Made by a program: the position numbers and the translations under genes
Part shown: positions 42,093-50,131 of the stretch, piece after piece
Numbering within the stretch: the stretch's first letter is position 1
Layout: each line of letters begins with the position of its first letter
The notes under the pieces: generated by a model
What the model saw: the letters and a program-made list of their open reading frames with translations, nothing else
The model's database searches: none
What the model was told of the DNA's origin: nothing
NCBI GenBank assembly: GCA_003666485.1
Contig: CP032931.1
Span: 496,001-560,000 of the forward strand
Reading direction: 5' to 3'
From: Levilactobacillus brevis
GTDB taxonomy: Bacteria > Bacillota > Bacilli > Lactobacillales > Lactobacillaceae
DNA length: 64,000 bases

Positions 42093-42608
42093 ATGAAAAA
42101 GGTGAACAAACAGCTACGTCAGGTCGGCGTGGTGTTGGTTGCATTGGTTAGTTTGGGTGCTGCGGCGCCGGCAACGACTGCGGATGCAGCGACGAGAACC
42201 GTACCGCAAGCGTTGCGTAAAACTTGGTTTGCGTGGGGTGGTGAGTCTGGACTTCATCGTGTCAAGATTACGGCCAAGACATTAACGGATAGCTTTGGCT
42301 TATACCAACATGGCAAATGGGTCATCAATGGTACACAGCATACGCTTCGACTGGGTAAGAAGGTCAAGAAAAACAAGACCTTTACGATAAGTAAGAAACC
42401 AGATAAAAAAGGGTTCTACACCTTAAGGGTCAAGTTCACCTACTCAGATGGAACTCTCCAAGATGGGAATGTGACTAGAAAAATTAAACGCATCAAAGTA
42501 AAGGGTAAGACTCGTTTGAAGATACAGTTGCGTTTTCCAAAAACTGGAACACGTACGGATACTTACTTACCGATAACGAAGGAAATTCTTACAACTACGA
42601 TGAACTAG
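42093..42608 (+). CDS. small secreted protein, family type A (member 1)
   Basis: The 171-residue protein has a signal peptide ending near ADA-AT. The mature part is very basic and begins VPQALRKTWFAWGGESGLHRVKIT, the type A opening shared with the next genes (P..LR.TW). A middle KKVKKNKTFTIS block also recurs. Such proteins could bind the negatively charged wall, which is inference. GGAGG precedes the ATG. It is the first gene of a tandem array running to 45.6 kb with very short spacers, so probably one operon. Confidence 0.72.
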   Translation: MKKVNKQLRQVGVVLVALVSLGAAAPATTADAATRTVPQALRKTWFAWGGESGLHRVKITAKTLTDSFGLYQHGKWVINGTQHTLRLGKKVKKNKTFTISKKPDKKGFYTLRVKFTYSDGTLQDGNVTRKIKRIKVKGKTRLKIQLRFPKTGTRTDTYLPITKEILTTTMN

Positions 42609-42635
42609 TTTGGTTGAAGGATAGGAGAATTACAA

Positions 42636-43160
42636 ATGAAAAAAACGTGGATTATCGCCGCAACGTTAATGGGTTTTGGCGTCCTCGGCGGGTTAGGTCA
42701 AACGCAAACGGCGTCAGCAGCGACAAAGTTAGGGACGTCCGTGCCGAAGTCTTTGCGGGGGACTTGGTACTCGCAGACTAGTCAGGCTGGGATAAGGCGT
42801 ATTCAAATTACTGGCAAAACATTTTATGTTTCAACTGGATTCTTCAATAAAGGAAAATGGCAACCTAATTGGAATGGTGGCAAGGTGTATAAGTTAAGTG
42901 ATAAGGTCGTATTGAACAAAACTTTCACAATTTCAGCTAAGAATAACAAAGCTGGCTACCGAACCATTTCAATGAGGCATGATAAACTTTTGCGTGCAAT
43001 TCATTTAATGAAGCGTGTAAAAGGCGGATTGCGAAACAGAACTAGGACTTATTCTAATGCCGGTGTATTGAATACTGATGAGAACTATCTTGTATTTAAG
43101 CAGCATGCTAATGCCGCTAAATATTTTAAGGTGAACTTCGGTATGGGAAGCTACAAGTAA
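42636..43160 (+). CDS. small secreted protein, family type A (member 2)
   Basis: The 174-residue protein has a signal peptide (LMGFGVLGGLGQTQTASA-AT) and the type A opening VPKSLRGTWYSQTSQAGIRRIQITGKTFY. The middle block is LSDKVVLNKTFTISAKNNKAGYRTI. AGGAG precedes the ATG; 13 bases separate it from the next gene. Base composition drops visibly in its second half compared with the preceding genes. Function unknown. Confidence 0.72.
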   Translation: MKKTWIIAATLMGFGVLGGLGQTQTASAATKLGTSVPKSLRGTWYSQTSQAGIRRIQITGKTFYVSTGFFNKGKWQPNWNGGKVYKLSDKVVLNKTFTISAKNNKAGYRTISMRHDKLLRAIHLMKRVKGGLRNRTRTYSNAGVLNTDENYLVFKQHANAAKYFKVNFGMGSYK

Positions 43161-43173
43161 GGGGGAAGAAGAA

Positions 43174-43677
43174 ATGCTGAGAAAACATAGCGTTGTTTTG
43201 CTAATCGTGGCAACCATGCTTGGTCTGTGGGGGTTCGGTATGCAGAATGCTTCTGCAGCTAAAACGGTTCCAGCAAACATGCGTGGAAGTTGGTATCAAA
43301 ATGGCGGTGAAGAACAGGGAACTATCCTTAGAATTAAAATGTCTGCCACTACCTATAGCATCTCGTTGGGACACTTTGTAGGAAATCGCTTTGTTGGCAA
43401 TTGGAACGCCAATAAGACTCTGAAACTAGCCAAAAAAGTTAAGCGTAACAAGACGTTTACGCTAGCCAAGAAAGGTAAGAAGTACGTAATAAAGACAAAT
43501 ATGTCTGATTGGGGTCCAATCAATTCGACTTTATGGGTACGTAAGAAGCACTTGCGTTTTGATTGGCAGAAAAAATTTAAAGGGAAAATAGTAGCTGGCA
43601 TACAACTGGGAAACCTAACTAAGCACACCGATCCAGCGGGCTACTTCTTTCAATTGTTTGGCGGAAATGATCAGTGA
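43174..43677 (+). CDS. small secreted protein, family type A (member 3)
   Basis: The 167-residue protein has a signal peptide (HSVVLLIVATMLGLWGFGMQ) and the opening VPANMRGSWYQNGGEEQGTILRIKMSATTY, with LAKKVKRNKTFTLAKKGKKYVI in the middle. The order and spacing of blocks match members 1 and 2. GGGGGAAG precedes the ATG and 12 bases follow to the next gene. Function unknown. Confidence 0.72.
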   Translation: MLRKHSVVLLIVATMLGLWGFGMQNASAAKTVPANMRGSWYQNGGEEQGTILRIKMSATTYSISLGHFVGNRFVGNWNANKTLKLAKKVKRNKTFTLAKKGKKYVIKTNMSDWGPINSTLWVRKKHLRFDWQKKFKGKIVAGIQLGNLTKHTDPAGYFFQLFGGNDQ

Positions 43678-43689
43678 GGCGAATAGAAA

Positions 43690-44124
43690 ATGCATAAATT
43701 TATGAAATTAGGGGTTGCGGCACTGATTGCTGTTAGTTTTGGTGGATTAACTGAAATGACTGCGGATGCGGCTACTTGGCACAAGGGGGCACCAAAATTT
43801 GTACGGAATAAGAAATTCCGGACTAAATTTGAGAATAAGTATAAAGACTATACGTGGGCCAGAGGTACCAAGCATACTTTTGCGATTAAGCATACGCAGG
43901 CGGGTATTACGGTTGCCAAGAATGTTAAATACCAGAAAAAAGGTAAGACTTATCTTATCAAGGGGATTTATGTGGATCCGGGCTTAAAGCGGCACACTGT
44001 TTATTATCGCGTCCGAAAAATCAGTAACAAGAAAATCAAAGCTGGTTTTGGCAAGCACGGGAAATTGATGACGATGACTAAGTTTAAGCGTTTCCCACGA
44101 GCTCAAGGCCATATCTGGAACTAA
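43690..44124 (+). CDS. small secreted protein, family type B (copy 1)
   Basis: The 144-residue protein has a signal peptide ending near ADA-AT and a mature part of a second kind: TWHKGAPKFVRNKKFRTKFENK, YTWARGTKHTFAIKHTQAG, VKYQKKGKTYLIKG and YRVRKISNKKIKAGFGKHGK. It is very rich in Lys. It closely matches the gene at 44686, so the two are recent duplicates. Lies 14 bases before the type A gene at 44139. Confidence 0.75.
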   Translation: MHKFMKLGVAALIAVSFGGLTEMTADAATWHKGAPKFVRNKKFRTKFENKYKDYTWARGTKHTFAIKHTQAGITVAKNVKYQKKGKTYLIKGIYVDPGLKRHTVYYRVRKISNKKIKAGFGKHGKLMTMTKFKRFPRAQGHIWN

Positions 44125-44138
44125 AAAGGACGTTTAAA

Positions 44139-44642
44139 ATGAAAAAAATTATTTCAGCAGTAGCGTTGTCAGCAGCGTTTCTGGGTGTCGGGTTAGCCAT
44201 GTCAACCCAAGCTCAAGCAGCTAAGGTAACGGCAGTTCCTAAGAGTTGGAGATCTAGTTGGGGTTGCAAACCTGAAGATTATTACCTCGTTAAATTTACT
44301 AAAAATAGCTATGCTTTTTCCAATGCTCGTCAGTCGAAGAAGGGTAATTGGATTCTAAACAAGAAGAACAATGAATATGTAAATCTCAAGTTAAGCAAGA
44401 AACTTCGGGTCAACAAGACCTTTACACTTGGAACAGCAAACAAGCATGGTTACCGGAAACTGCAGTACAAAGTTAAGTCAGCCGAAACAAAGAAGGCCTT
44501 TACGACTACATTTTATTACAAGCTTAGTGGCAAGAAGCTCAGGGTGAATTGGTTTAATCGTGGTGATGGTTTTAGTATATACAACAAGTTGCCAACGCTG
44601 GCTAGTCGTAATGCTTACTTCAATAATTTAAAAGCAAAGTAA
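44139..44642 (+). CDS. small secreted protein, family type A (member 4)
   Basis: The 167-residue protein has a signal peptide (VALSAAFLGVGLAMSTQAQA-AK) and the opening VPKSWRSSWGCKPEDYYLVKFTKNSY, then KLSKKLRVNKTFTLGTANKHGYRKLQ. It ends in KLPTLASRNAYF. Its duplicate at 45139 is frameshifted. The pair type B (43690) plus this gene was copied as a unit. Confidence 0.75.
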   Translation: MKKIISAVALSAAFLGVGLAMSTQAQAAKVTAVPKSWRSSWGCKPEDYYLVKFTKNSYAFSNARQSKKGNWILNKKNNEYVNLKLSKKLRVNKTFTLGTANKHGYRKLQYKVKSAETKKAFTTTFYYKLSGKKLRVNWFNRGDGFSIYNKLPTLASRNAYFNNLKAK

Positions 44643-44685
44643 TTGTAGGGTAAACGTGATTTTTAATAAGTGAGGAGATCAAAAG

Positions 44686-45123
44686 ATGAATAAAGCATTT
44701 AAATTGGGTGTAACTGCTTTAGTTGCTGTTAGTTTTGGTGGATTAGCCGTAACGTCCGCGGACGCGGCTACTTGGCATAAGGGATTGCCAAAGTTTGTGC
44801 GAAACAAGAAATTCCGGACCAAATATGAGAACAAGCAAAAGGACTATACCTGGGCTAAGGGTACCAAGCATACTTTTACAATTAAGCATACACAGGCAGG
44901 TGTGACGGTTGCTCAAAAAGTTAAATATCAAAAGAAAGGTAAGACTTATCTCATCAAAGGTGGGTACCCGGATCGGGCCACTTTAAAGATGCACGCTATC
45001 TATTATCGTGTTCAAAAAGTTAGCAACAAGAAGATTAAGGCCGGTGAAGGCAAGCACGGCAAACTGCTGACGATGCATAAGATCAAGCACTTCCCACGAG
45101 TTAACGGCCAGATTTGGAACTAG
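44686..45123 (+). CDS. small secreted protein, family type B (copy 2)
   Basis: The 145-residue protein matches the gene at 43690 nearly throughout: the same signal-peptide core (LVAVSFGGL), WHKGLPKFVRNKKFRTKYENK, YTWAKGTKHTFTIKHTQAG and VKYQKKGKTYLIKGGY. Differences are mostly conservative, so both copies seem to be under selection. GAGGAG precedes the ATG. Fifteen bases separate it from the frameshifted type A copy. Confidence 0.75.
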   Translation: MNKAFKLGVTALVAVSFGGLAVTSADAATWHKGLPKFVRNKKFRTKYENKQKDYTWAKGTKHTFTIKHTQAGVTVAQKVKYQKKGKTYLIKGGYPDRATLKMHAIYYRVQKVSNKKIKAGEGKHGKLLTMHKIKHFPRVNGQIWN

Positions 45124-45138
45124 AAAGGACTATTGAAA

Positions 45139-45634
45139 ATGAAAAAGATTATTTCAGCAGTAGCATTGTCAGCGGCATTTCTCGGCATCGGCCTAGCAGC
45201 CCCTAACGACCGCACAAGCAGCTAAGTTAACCGTGGTTCCCAAGAATTTTCGGAGTGGTTTTGGAGCACCAGGTGAAGTGGACACCATGTATAAGTTTTC
45301 CAAGAATACTTATACATTTGGTATCGTTATGCAAAACAAGAAGAAAAATTGGATAATCCAAAAGGACAGCCAGTCTGATTATCATCATCTTAGGCTATCA
45401 AAAAAACTCAAGAAGAATAAGACTTTCACGCTCACTACGAAGAACAAGTATGGGTATCGCAAACTACAGACGAAGGATAAAACGTCTGGCATGAAGAAGG
45501 CTTACATTTCTACCAAATATTACAAAATTAAGGGGAATAAGCTTAGGGCCAGCGATTTTGCCAATGGCAAGGGATATAGTGAGTACACGAAGGTACCAAC
45601 ATTAGCTAGCCGTAGAACTTTCTTCGGCAAATAG
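45139..45634 (+). pseudogene. frameshifted type A secreted protein (copy of the gene at 44139)
   Basis: From ATG 45139 the frame reads KKIISAVALSAAFLGIGLAA and then stops (TAA) soon after a CCCC run at 45200-45203. Removing one C restores a normal signal peptide end (LTTAQAAKLTVVP) that joins the frame running to 45634. That frame matches the 44139 protein (RLSKKLKKNKTFTL, KYGYRKLQTKDKT, KVPTLASRRTFF). The rest is intact, so this is a very recent lesion, a phase-variable site or a sequencing error. Confidence 0.75.
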
Positions 45635-45645
45635 ATAATTATTAC

Positions 45646-45688
45646 AAGATGAACGTCGACTAGCTACGTGTTAGCCCACGTTCATCTT
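45646..45688 (+). terminator. hairpin between the secreted array and the lipoprotein gene
   Basis: AAGATGAACGT pairs perfectly with ACGTTCATCTT over a 21-base loop. There is no T run, so termination is uncertain; it could also be an RNA-processing or stability element. Confidence 0.5.
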
Positions 45689-45716
45689 GCCATACATAGA
45701 AAGAGGTTTAATAATC

Positions 45717-46895
45717 ATGAAGAAGAGAAAGATTGTCTGGGCCAGCCTGATTGCCGTGCTCGCTCTCGGCGTTGCTGGGTGTGGCAACCATAGCAAGTCA
45801 GCCGCCAGCCATAGTAAGAACGACCAGTCCGCCAAGATAGCGGATAAGACCAGCGCTAAGAAAACGGCGACTAAGGTTGAAACGCCGAAGCCATCCGCGG
45901 TGACAACGCTATTGAAGCCGCTGATGGGCAAGAATGCCGAAGACCAAAGCACCCAGGGTGACCAGGGGATGACCTACTCGTAGTTCTACTACCACCAAGG
46001 TAACTGGCATTGGCGGGTCACCACGAAGTCGAGAACGGTGATTGACGCGAAGGTCGTTAGCCTAGGAAAATCAGAATACGGCGAATCCCAATTGAAGGTC
46101 CAGAAGCGTAATGGCGATAACGATACTGTCGACCTCAGTCGGCCAGATCAAGGTGCCTGCTACTCCGTTAAATCCAAAGCACTGGGCCATACTGCCATTT
46201 ACTTAATTGGTGATACCAATGGCAATTGGACTGCCGGCGCACCTTCTGAGCTGACCGGGACTTGGTCGACACATATTTATTCCGTGACTGATAGTAGCAG
46301 TCAAGATCCGTATGAACGGACAAGATTCTTTATTAGCGATAAGGGTGTAGATGGTCAGAAAGATACCTTTACTTCACGGTATACGGTCGCTAATACTGGT
46401 GCCGGCTGGGGAGCTAATGATGAGACGCAGTACAAAAAGTTGGCTGACAACAGTTACTTGCTGAAGACCTATTCTCAGAGGCGTTTTGTCAGTGCATATA
46501 GTGCTGTTTTGAAGAATAATCAGCTAACAGTTAACGACGGCGTTGATCGGCTAGCTAATTTGTATAAGGCGTCTGTCAAGCCTGGTCAGGCCTTTGGATT
46601 TGATAATAGTTCTGCTAAAAATTTGACTTCCAAGCAATTAGAAGATTGGATTGGTCGGCATTTAAAGGACTTTAATCAAGGTAAACATCAATTTGAAGGT
46701 ACTATATATTTGCCAAGTACGGATAAGCAAGGGCGTGCCCGGGTCGATGTTTATGAGGATAAAGCCGATAGTCCTGTAGCAGCGACTATTGGGTTCTTCC
46801 GAGTTAGTGCAATGGGCGTGTTGGAAGCACAGATTCCGGGGGATCCAAATACTGGTGACGAGTGGTACCCCGTCTCCGATGACCCCAAGAATTAA
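45717..46895 (+). pseudogene. lipoprotein gene interrupted by an in-frame TAG
   Basis: The ATG at 45717 opens a lipoprotein signal peptide with lipobox VAGC (Cys at residue 22), then a Ser/Lys linker. After GMTYS the codon at 45981-45983 is TAG, and the same frame continues as FYYHQGNWHWRVTTKS to 46895. This is what an intact lactobacillus DUF4767-like lipoprotein would show: FYYHxGNW, later ELTGTWSTHIY, and the end TIGFFRVSAMGVLEAQIPG. The lost codon was probably CAG or TGG. An alternative start at about 46038 has no signal peptide, so the two halves are one broken gene unless TAG is read through. Confidence 0.75.
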
Positions 46896-46912
46896 AATCT
46901 AAATACCCCAAT

Positions 46913-46952
46913 ACAACCCAGCCAAAATACAAATTTTTCGCTGGGTTGTTAA
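46913..46952 (+). terminator. terminator after the lipoprotein gene
   Basis: ACAACCCAGC (46913-46922) pairs perfectly with GCTGGGTTGT (46940-46949). The remaining gap to 47287 holds no gene apart from the promoter and operator below. Confidence 0.75.
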
Positions 46953-47179
46953 GTTTTCCTTCAAACTTGATTCATATCAAGGACAGTTTTCGAATGAAAA
47001 TGGTACACTGTTTCCAAGCTCGATGGTCATCTTCAAATAATCTTCACGGTTCTACCGTAAAACGGTTGCATTCCCTTGGTAGAGTATATTGTAAGCCCTT
47101 GAAAATGGGTGATCGACTACCGAATTTCGTGAGAATCTGAAGAAATTGTTAAAAGGTGGCCTAGACCGAGTAAAATGGG

Positions 47180-47245
47180 TTCCATCATCGCGAATTGTGG
47201 TGTACAATGAGAAACATAATTAGCACTCAAGAAATAGAGTGCTAA
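47180..47245 (+). promoter_or_regulatory. CIRCE-like HrcA operator with promoter
   Basis: TTAGCACTC (47220-47228) and GAGTGCTAA (47237-47245) are the two perfect half-sites of CIRCE, separated by 8 bases instead of the usual 9. They lie just downstream of a -10 TACAAT (47203-47208) with a TTCCAT 17 bases before it, the normal CIRCE position. HrcA repression is inferred. Confidence 0.85.
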
Positions 47246-47287
47246 AACAAGTACCTCATCGAAGATAGACAATTGGAGGGCGATTTT

Positions 47288-47710
47288 ATGATCAAAATGT
47301 ACTTTCATGCTAAAACCACTGCGGTAACGAAAGCTATGAAATGGCTGGCTAACCATGATGCCATCTTTACTGCACGTGATATTAAAAAACAACCTTTAAC
47401 CAAGGATGAAATTCTTTACATGCTTTCTTTGACTGAAGAAGGCACCGACGACCTGATCTCAACGCGTTCTAAGGCTTACAAGGCCTTGCCTGCGTCCGTG
47501 CAAGACATGGGGATGAACGAATTAGTCGATCTCTTGCAAAAGAATCCGGGGATCTTAAAGAACCCGATCGTCGTCGACCGCAACAAATTAGCCACCGGCT
47601 TTGACCTGGAAACCATCCGGGAATTTGTGCCTGCCTCATACCGTAAGAAGGAACTGGCTAGTTTCTTCAAAATCTTAAACGGCGGCAACAACAAGACCGC
47701 TTTGGCTTAA
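47288..47710 (+). CDS. Spx-family regulator lacking the CXXC redox switch
   Basis: The protein (140 residues) is an ArsC-fold Spx protein: DIKKQPLTKDEILYMLSLTEEGTDDLISTRSKAYKALP matches Spx, including the RNA-polymerase-binding face, and NPGILKNPIVVD is typical. Spx has Cys10-x-x-Cys13; here positions 10-13 are T-T-A-V and the whole protein has no Cys. It cannot sense disulfide stress the usual way. ATG 47288 follows GGAGGG by eight bases. The CIRCE-like operator upstream points to heat-shock or protein-damage control. Confidence 0.85.
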   Translation: MIKMYFHAKTTAVTKAMKWLANHDAIFTARDIKKQPLTKDEILYMLSLTEEGTDDLISTRSKAYKALPASVQDMGMNELVDLLQKNPGILKNPIVVDRNKLATGFDLETIREFVPASYRKKELASFFKILNGGNNKTALA

Positions 47711-47730
47711 ATCAGCATGATAGAAGAGCG

Positions 47731-47768
47731 AAGCACCCTGACCACACAATCGTGGCGGGGTGCTTTTT
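47731..47768 (+). terminator. terminator of the Spx-like gene
   Basis: AGCACCC pairs with GGGTGCT across an 18-base partly paired loop, followed by TTTTTG. Confidence 0.75.
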
Positions 47769-47775
47769 GTTGGAT

Positions 47776-47805
47776 CAAAAAAGGCTAGGACCGTAGCCCT
47801 AACCT
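47776..47805 (-). terminator. terminator of the NlpC/P60 gene
   Basis: On the minus strand GGTTAGG pairs with CCTAGCC (one G-U), followed by TTTTTT. Confidence 0.7.
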
Positions 47806-47817
47806 AGAAATTCACAA

Positions 47818-48594
47818 TTAACTTAACGTTGCTGGCCGAGAGTAGCCGACCGTGTGCCACCAAGAAACGTTGGTGGCTTCGTTGATGACACCGCGGAGTT
47901 GGGCGTCGATCATCTTATTGTTGCCTTTGTAGATACCCACGTGGGTGATGTTGTTCTTGCTAGTCCCGAAGAAGATCAGGTCGCCGGCCTTGGCGTTGGC
48001 TGCGCTGACGTGGGTGTAAGCGTCGTATTGCGACTGTGCAGTCCGGGGCAACGTTTGCCCAAGCGCCTTACTGAAGACGTACTTGGTGAAGCCGGAACAG
48101 TCAAATGAGCTGGGACCGTTGGCACCATACACGTATGGTTTCCCTAATTGGGCCTTGGCTACCTGGTAGAGGTCACTGTAAGACCCAGTGCCAGTTGTCG
48201 CTGTACTCGTACTGGTATGGGCGTAGCTCTTTTTTTGCAGGTAACCGTGCCAAATCCAGCCAGAAGCCGTTTTCCGGCCGTTCGTCACGTAGTAGTACAA
48301 GTACTTCACGCCGTTTTTCTTAACGATGTAGCGCTTCTTAGTGGCGTGCCAGGTGGTGTTGGGGTAGTTCTTCAGGTAGTGGGTCTTCTTGCCAAAGGTC
48401 ATGTTGCTGGCAGTGCCCCCTAAGTTATAGGTCCAGCCAGTCGCGCTCTTCCGCGTGTAGGCGGTGTCGGTCATGTTGCTGGTGCTGACAATGGTATTGG
48501 TCGAATTGGCCTGAGCGGTGGTGCCTTGGCTCAGTACGGGTACTAGCGCGGCAGCAAAGGCTACGGCGAAACTAATTTTTTGCAGTGTCTTCAT
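47818..48594 (-). CDS. secreted NlpC/P60 peptidoglycan endopeptidase with an SH3-like domain
   Basis: The protein (258 residues) has a signal peptide ending near AQA-NS. A middle part with aromatic repeats (YLKNYPNTTWHATKKRYIV, YYYVTNGRKTASGWIWHGYL) looks like a wall-binding SH3_8/SLAP-type domain. The C-terminal NlpC/P60 domain has catalytic Cys in FDCSGF, His in ITHVGIY and a later polar residue. It cuts D-iGlu-diamino acid bonds. The ATG at 48594 or 48606 may be used; the ribosome site GAGGG fits 48594. Divergent from glpF. Confidence 0.85.
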   Translation of the reverse strand: MKTLQKISFAVAFAAALVPVLSQGTTAQANSTNTIVSTSNMTDTAYTRKSATGWTYNLGGTASNMTFGKKTHYLKNYPNTTWHATKKRYIVKKNGVKYLYYYVTNGRKTASGWIWHGYLQKKSYAHTSTSTATTGTGSYSDLYQVAKAQLGKPYVYGANGPSSFDCSGFTKYVFSKALGQTLPRTAQSQYDAYTHVSAANAKAGDLIFFGTSKNNITHVGIYKGNNKMIDAQLRGVINEATNVSWWHTVGYSRPATLS

Positions 48595-49001
48595 GTGGTT
48601 ATCCATCCCTCTTATGTAATCGTTAAATGCGCTTGCTTACAGTTACTAAGATAACCGTTGGGCGTTACAGAACGGTTACGCTAGAAAATCATTGCGATTA
48701 CCGTTCTGCGGGCGGCCGTAATATTACAAGGGTTGGTGGACTTACAGCGCGACTAGTTCTACTAGTGGCTTGATTGGTGGGGCGGTTCAGACAAACTATG
48801 CGACCAGGTAGCGACCCAAGTTGACCCCTAGGTAGACGTTAGTTTTGATAACAAACTTTGACAGAATTCGCCCTGATTTCTCATATAAAAATCATAATCT
48901 GTAACCGTTATCATTTCAGTATCTACAATCATTACAGAATGTGCTAGACTATGACTAGCTCTTATTTAATCCATTACATATTTAAGAGGACGGTGTTTTA
49001 C
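48595..49001. other. 407-base divergent gap with repeated TAACCGTT motifs
   Basis: TAACCGTT or its complement occurs at 48652, 48671, 48698 (one change) and 48902. Two of them form an inverted repeat CAGAACGGTTA (48668-48678) with TTACCGTTCTG (48698-48708). The copies lie between nlpC and glpF. No gene is seen. Confidence 0.5.
48858..48913 (+). promoter_or_regulatory. glpF promoter region with a cre site
   Basis: TTGACA (48858-48863) is followed at 17-18 bases by TCATAT. TGTAACCGTTATCA (48900-48913) fits the cre consensus TGWAANCGNTNWCA at every fixed position, so CcpA control is likely. Confidence 0.65.
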
Positions 49002-49712
49002 ATGAGTGGTTTTATCGGTGAATTTTTTGGAACTTTGATTCTGATTCTGCTAGGGGTCGGGACCATGGCGAGTGTTAACTTGAACAAAGCGTATGCCAAA
49101 GGGGCCAACTGGACCTACGTCTGCGTGGCCTGGGGTATGGCCGTCACGATGGGCGTTTACGTGGCTGGCTTATTGGGCTCACAAGGCCATTTGAACCCAG
49201 CCGTGACGATTTGTTTCGCGGTGTTCGGTTACTTCCCGTGGGCTGACGTCGTTCCCTATTTGCTGGGACAATTCTTAGGTGCCTTCGTCGGGGCAGCCCT
49301 GGTTGTTATCCATTATTATCCTCATTTTCAAGCATCACCTGACGAAGCAAACGGCAATCACGTGGGTATTTTTGCCACGAAACCAGCCGTTAAGAATCCT
49401 GTCTTTAATTTCCTCTCTGAAACGATCGCCACTTGGGCTTTCGTCTTCATTCTCCTGAACCTCGGGAACTTTACCACCGGGTTGAAGCCCTTCATCGTCG
49501 GCATAGTCATCATGGTCGTCGGCATGGGCTTGGGGTCGACCACTGGATTCGCCTTGAATCCGGCCCGTGACTGGGGTCCCCGGTTGGCGTACACTATTTT
49601 GCCGATCCCACACAAGGGCGTCGCAGAATGGAACTATGCCTGGGTCCCAATGGTTGGCCCGCTGGTTGGGGGCATCTTGGCTGCCGGCCTGCAATTCTGG
49701 ATTACCTACTAA
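49002..49712 (+). CDS. glpF: glycerol uptake facilitator (GlpF, aquaglyceroporin)
   Basis: The protein (236 residues) has six membrane segments and both pore motifs, HLNPAVTI and LNPARDWGPR. The D after NPAR (NPARD) marks glycerol facilitators as opposed to water-only channels. ATG 49002 lies behind GAGGACGG; the longer frame is upstream non-coding sequence. It would let glycerol or lactic acid/water cross the membrane. A cre site upstream suggests catabolite control. Confidence 0.93.
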   Translation: MSGFIGEFFGTLILILLGVGTMASVNLNKAYAKGANWTYVCVAWGMAVTMGVYVAGLLGSQGHLNPAVTICFAVFGYFPWADVVPYLLGQFLGAFVGAALVVIHYYPHFQASPDEANGNHVGIFATKPAVKNPVFNFLSETIATWAFVFILLNLGNFTTGLKPFIVGIVIMVVGMGLGSTTGFALNPARDWGPRLAYTILPIPHKGVAEWNYAWVPMVGPLVGGILAAGLQFWITY

Positions 49713-49754
49713 TTTTAAAATCTTGATGGATGGATTGAGAGCAGTAAAAGAGCC

Positions 49755-49788
49755 TGGAGGGCAACTCCCCAGGTTCTTTTGCGTTGAG
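49755..49788 (+). terminator. terminator after glpF
   Basis: GAGCCTGG pairs with CCAGGTTC (one G-U), with an inner stem, followed by TTTTG. Confidence 0.7.
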
Positions 49789-49864
49789 GGGCAATCTGAC
49801 TAATGTTAGATTAACAATTGATGAAAGCTTAAAAGAAAAAACGGTATAAAAAGGAAGGCGTAAA

Positions 49865-50002
49865 ATAAATAATTTGATAAGAAGGTTAATCGAATTACGT
49901 GTGGTTATTCCAGACGAATTAGCAATTATTAGTAGCGGCGAGATTGATTTTAATATTATAAGATTAATAAAAGACGATAAAAAAGTTTTACACAATGCGT
50001 AG
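49865..50002 (+). CDS. possible small ORF before the first surface protein gene
   Basis: In the AT-rich gap 49789-50131 a frame reads NNLIRRLIELRVVIPDEL then AIISSGEIDFNIIRLI, about 45 residues, behind GGAAGG. The start would be ATA (49865) or TTG (49874), both poor. The amphipathic, charged look is protein-like, and the gap has no other gene. It could also be a gene remnant. Low confidence. Confidence 0.25.
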   Translation: MNNLIRRLIELRVVIPDELAIISSGEIDFNIIRLIKDDKKVLHNA

Positions 50003-50131
50003 ACTTTGTGTGACCTTCCCGGTATAATCAAAATCAGACGCTATATAAAAAACGAGCCTGATATTTTGGCTATAAAATGGGGATTAAAGGAAGACCAGAA
50101 GCATTCGGCAAATGTGGGGGAGGACTGGCGT

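Noticed and set aside
46038-46895. Separate gene starting at GTG 46038
   Set aside because: It is in the same frame as the lipoprotein start upstream and has no signal peptide; it is better read as the second half of one gene broken by TAG.
50006-50131. N-terminal extension of the first surface protein
   Set aside because: The first 42 codons lack a ribosome site and precede the signal peptide; a strong site (GGGGGAGG) serves the GTG at 50132.
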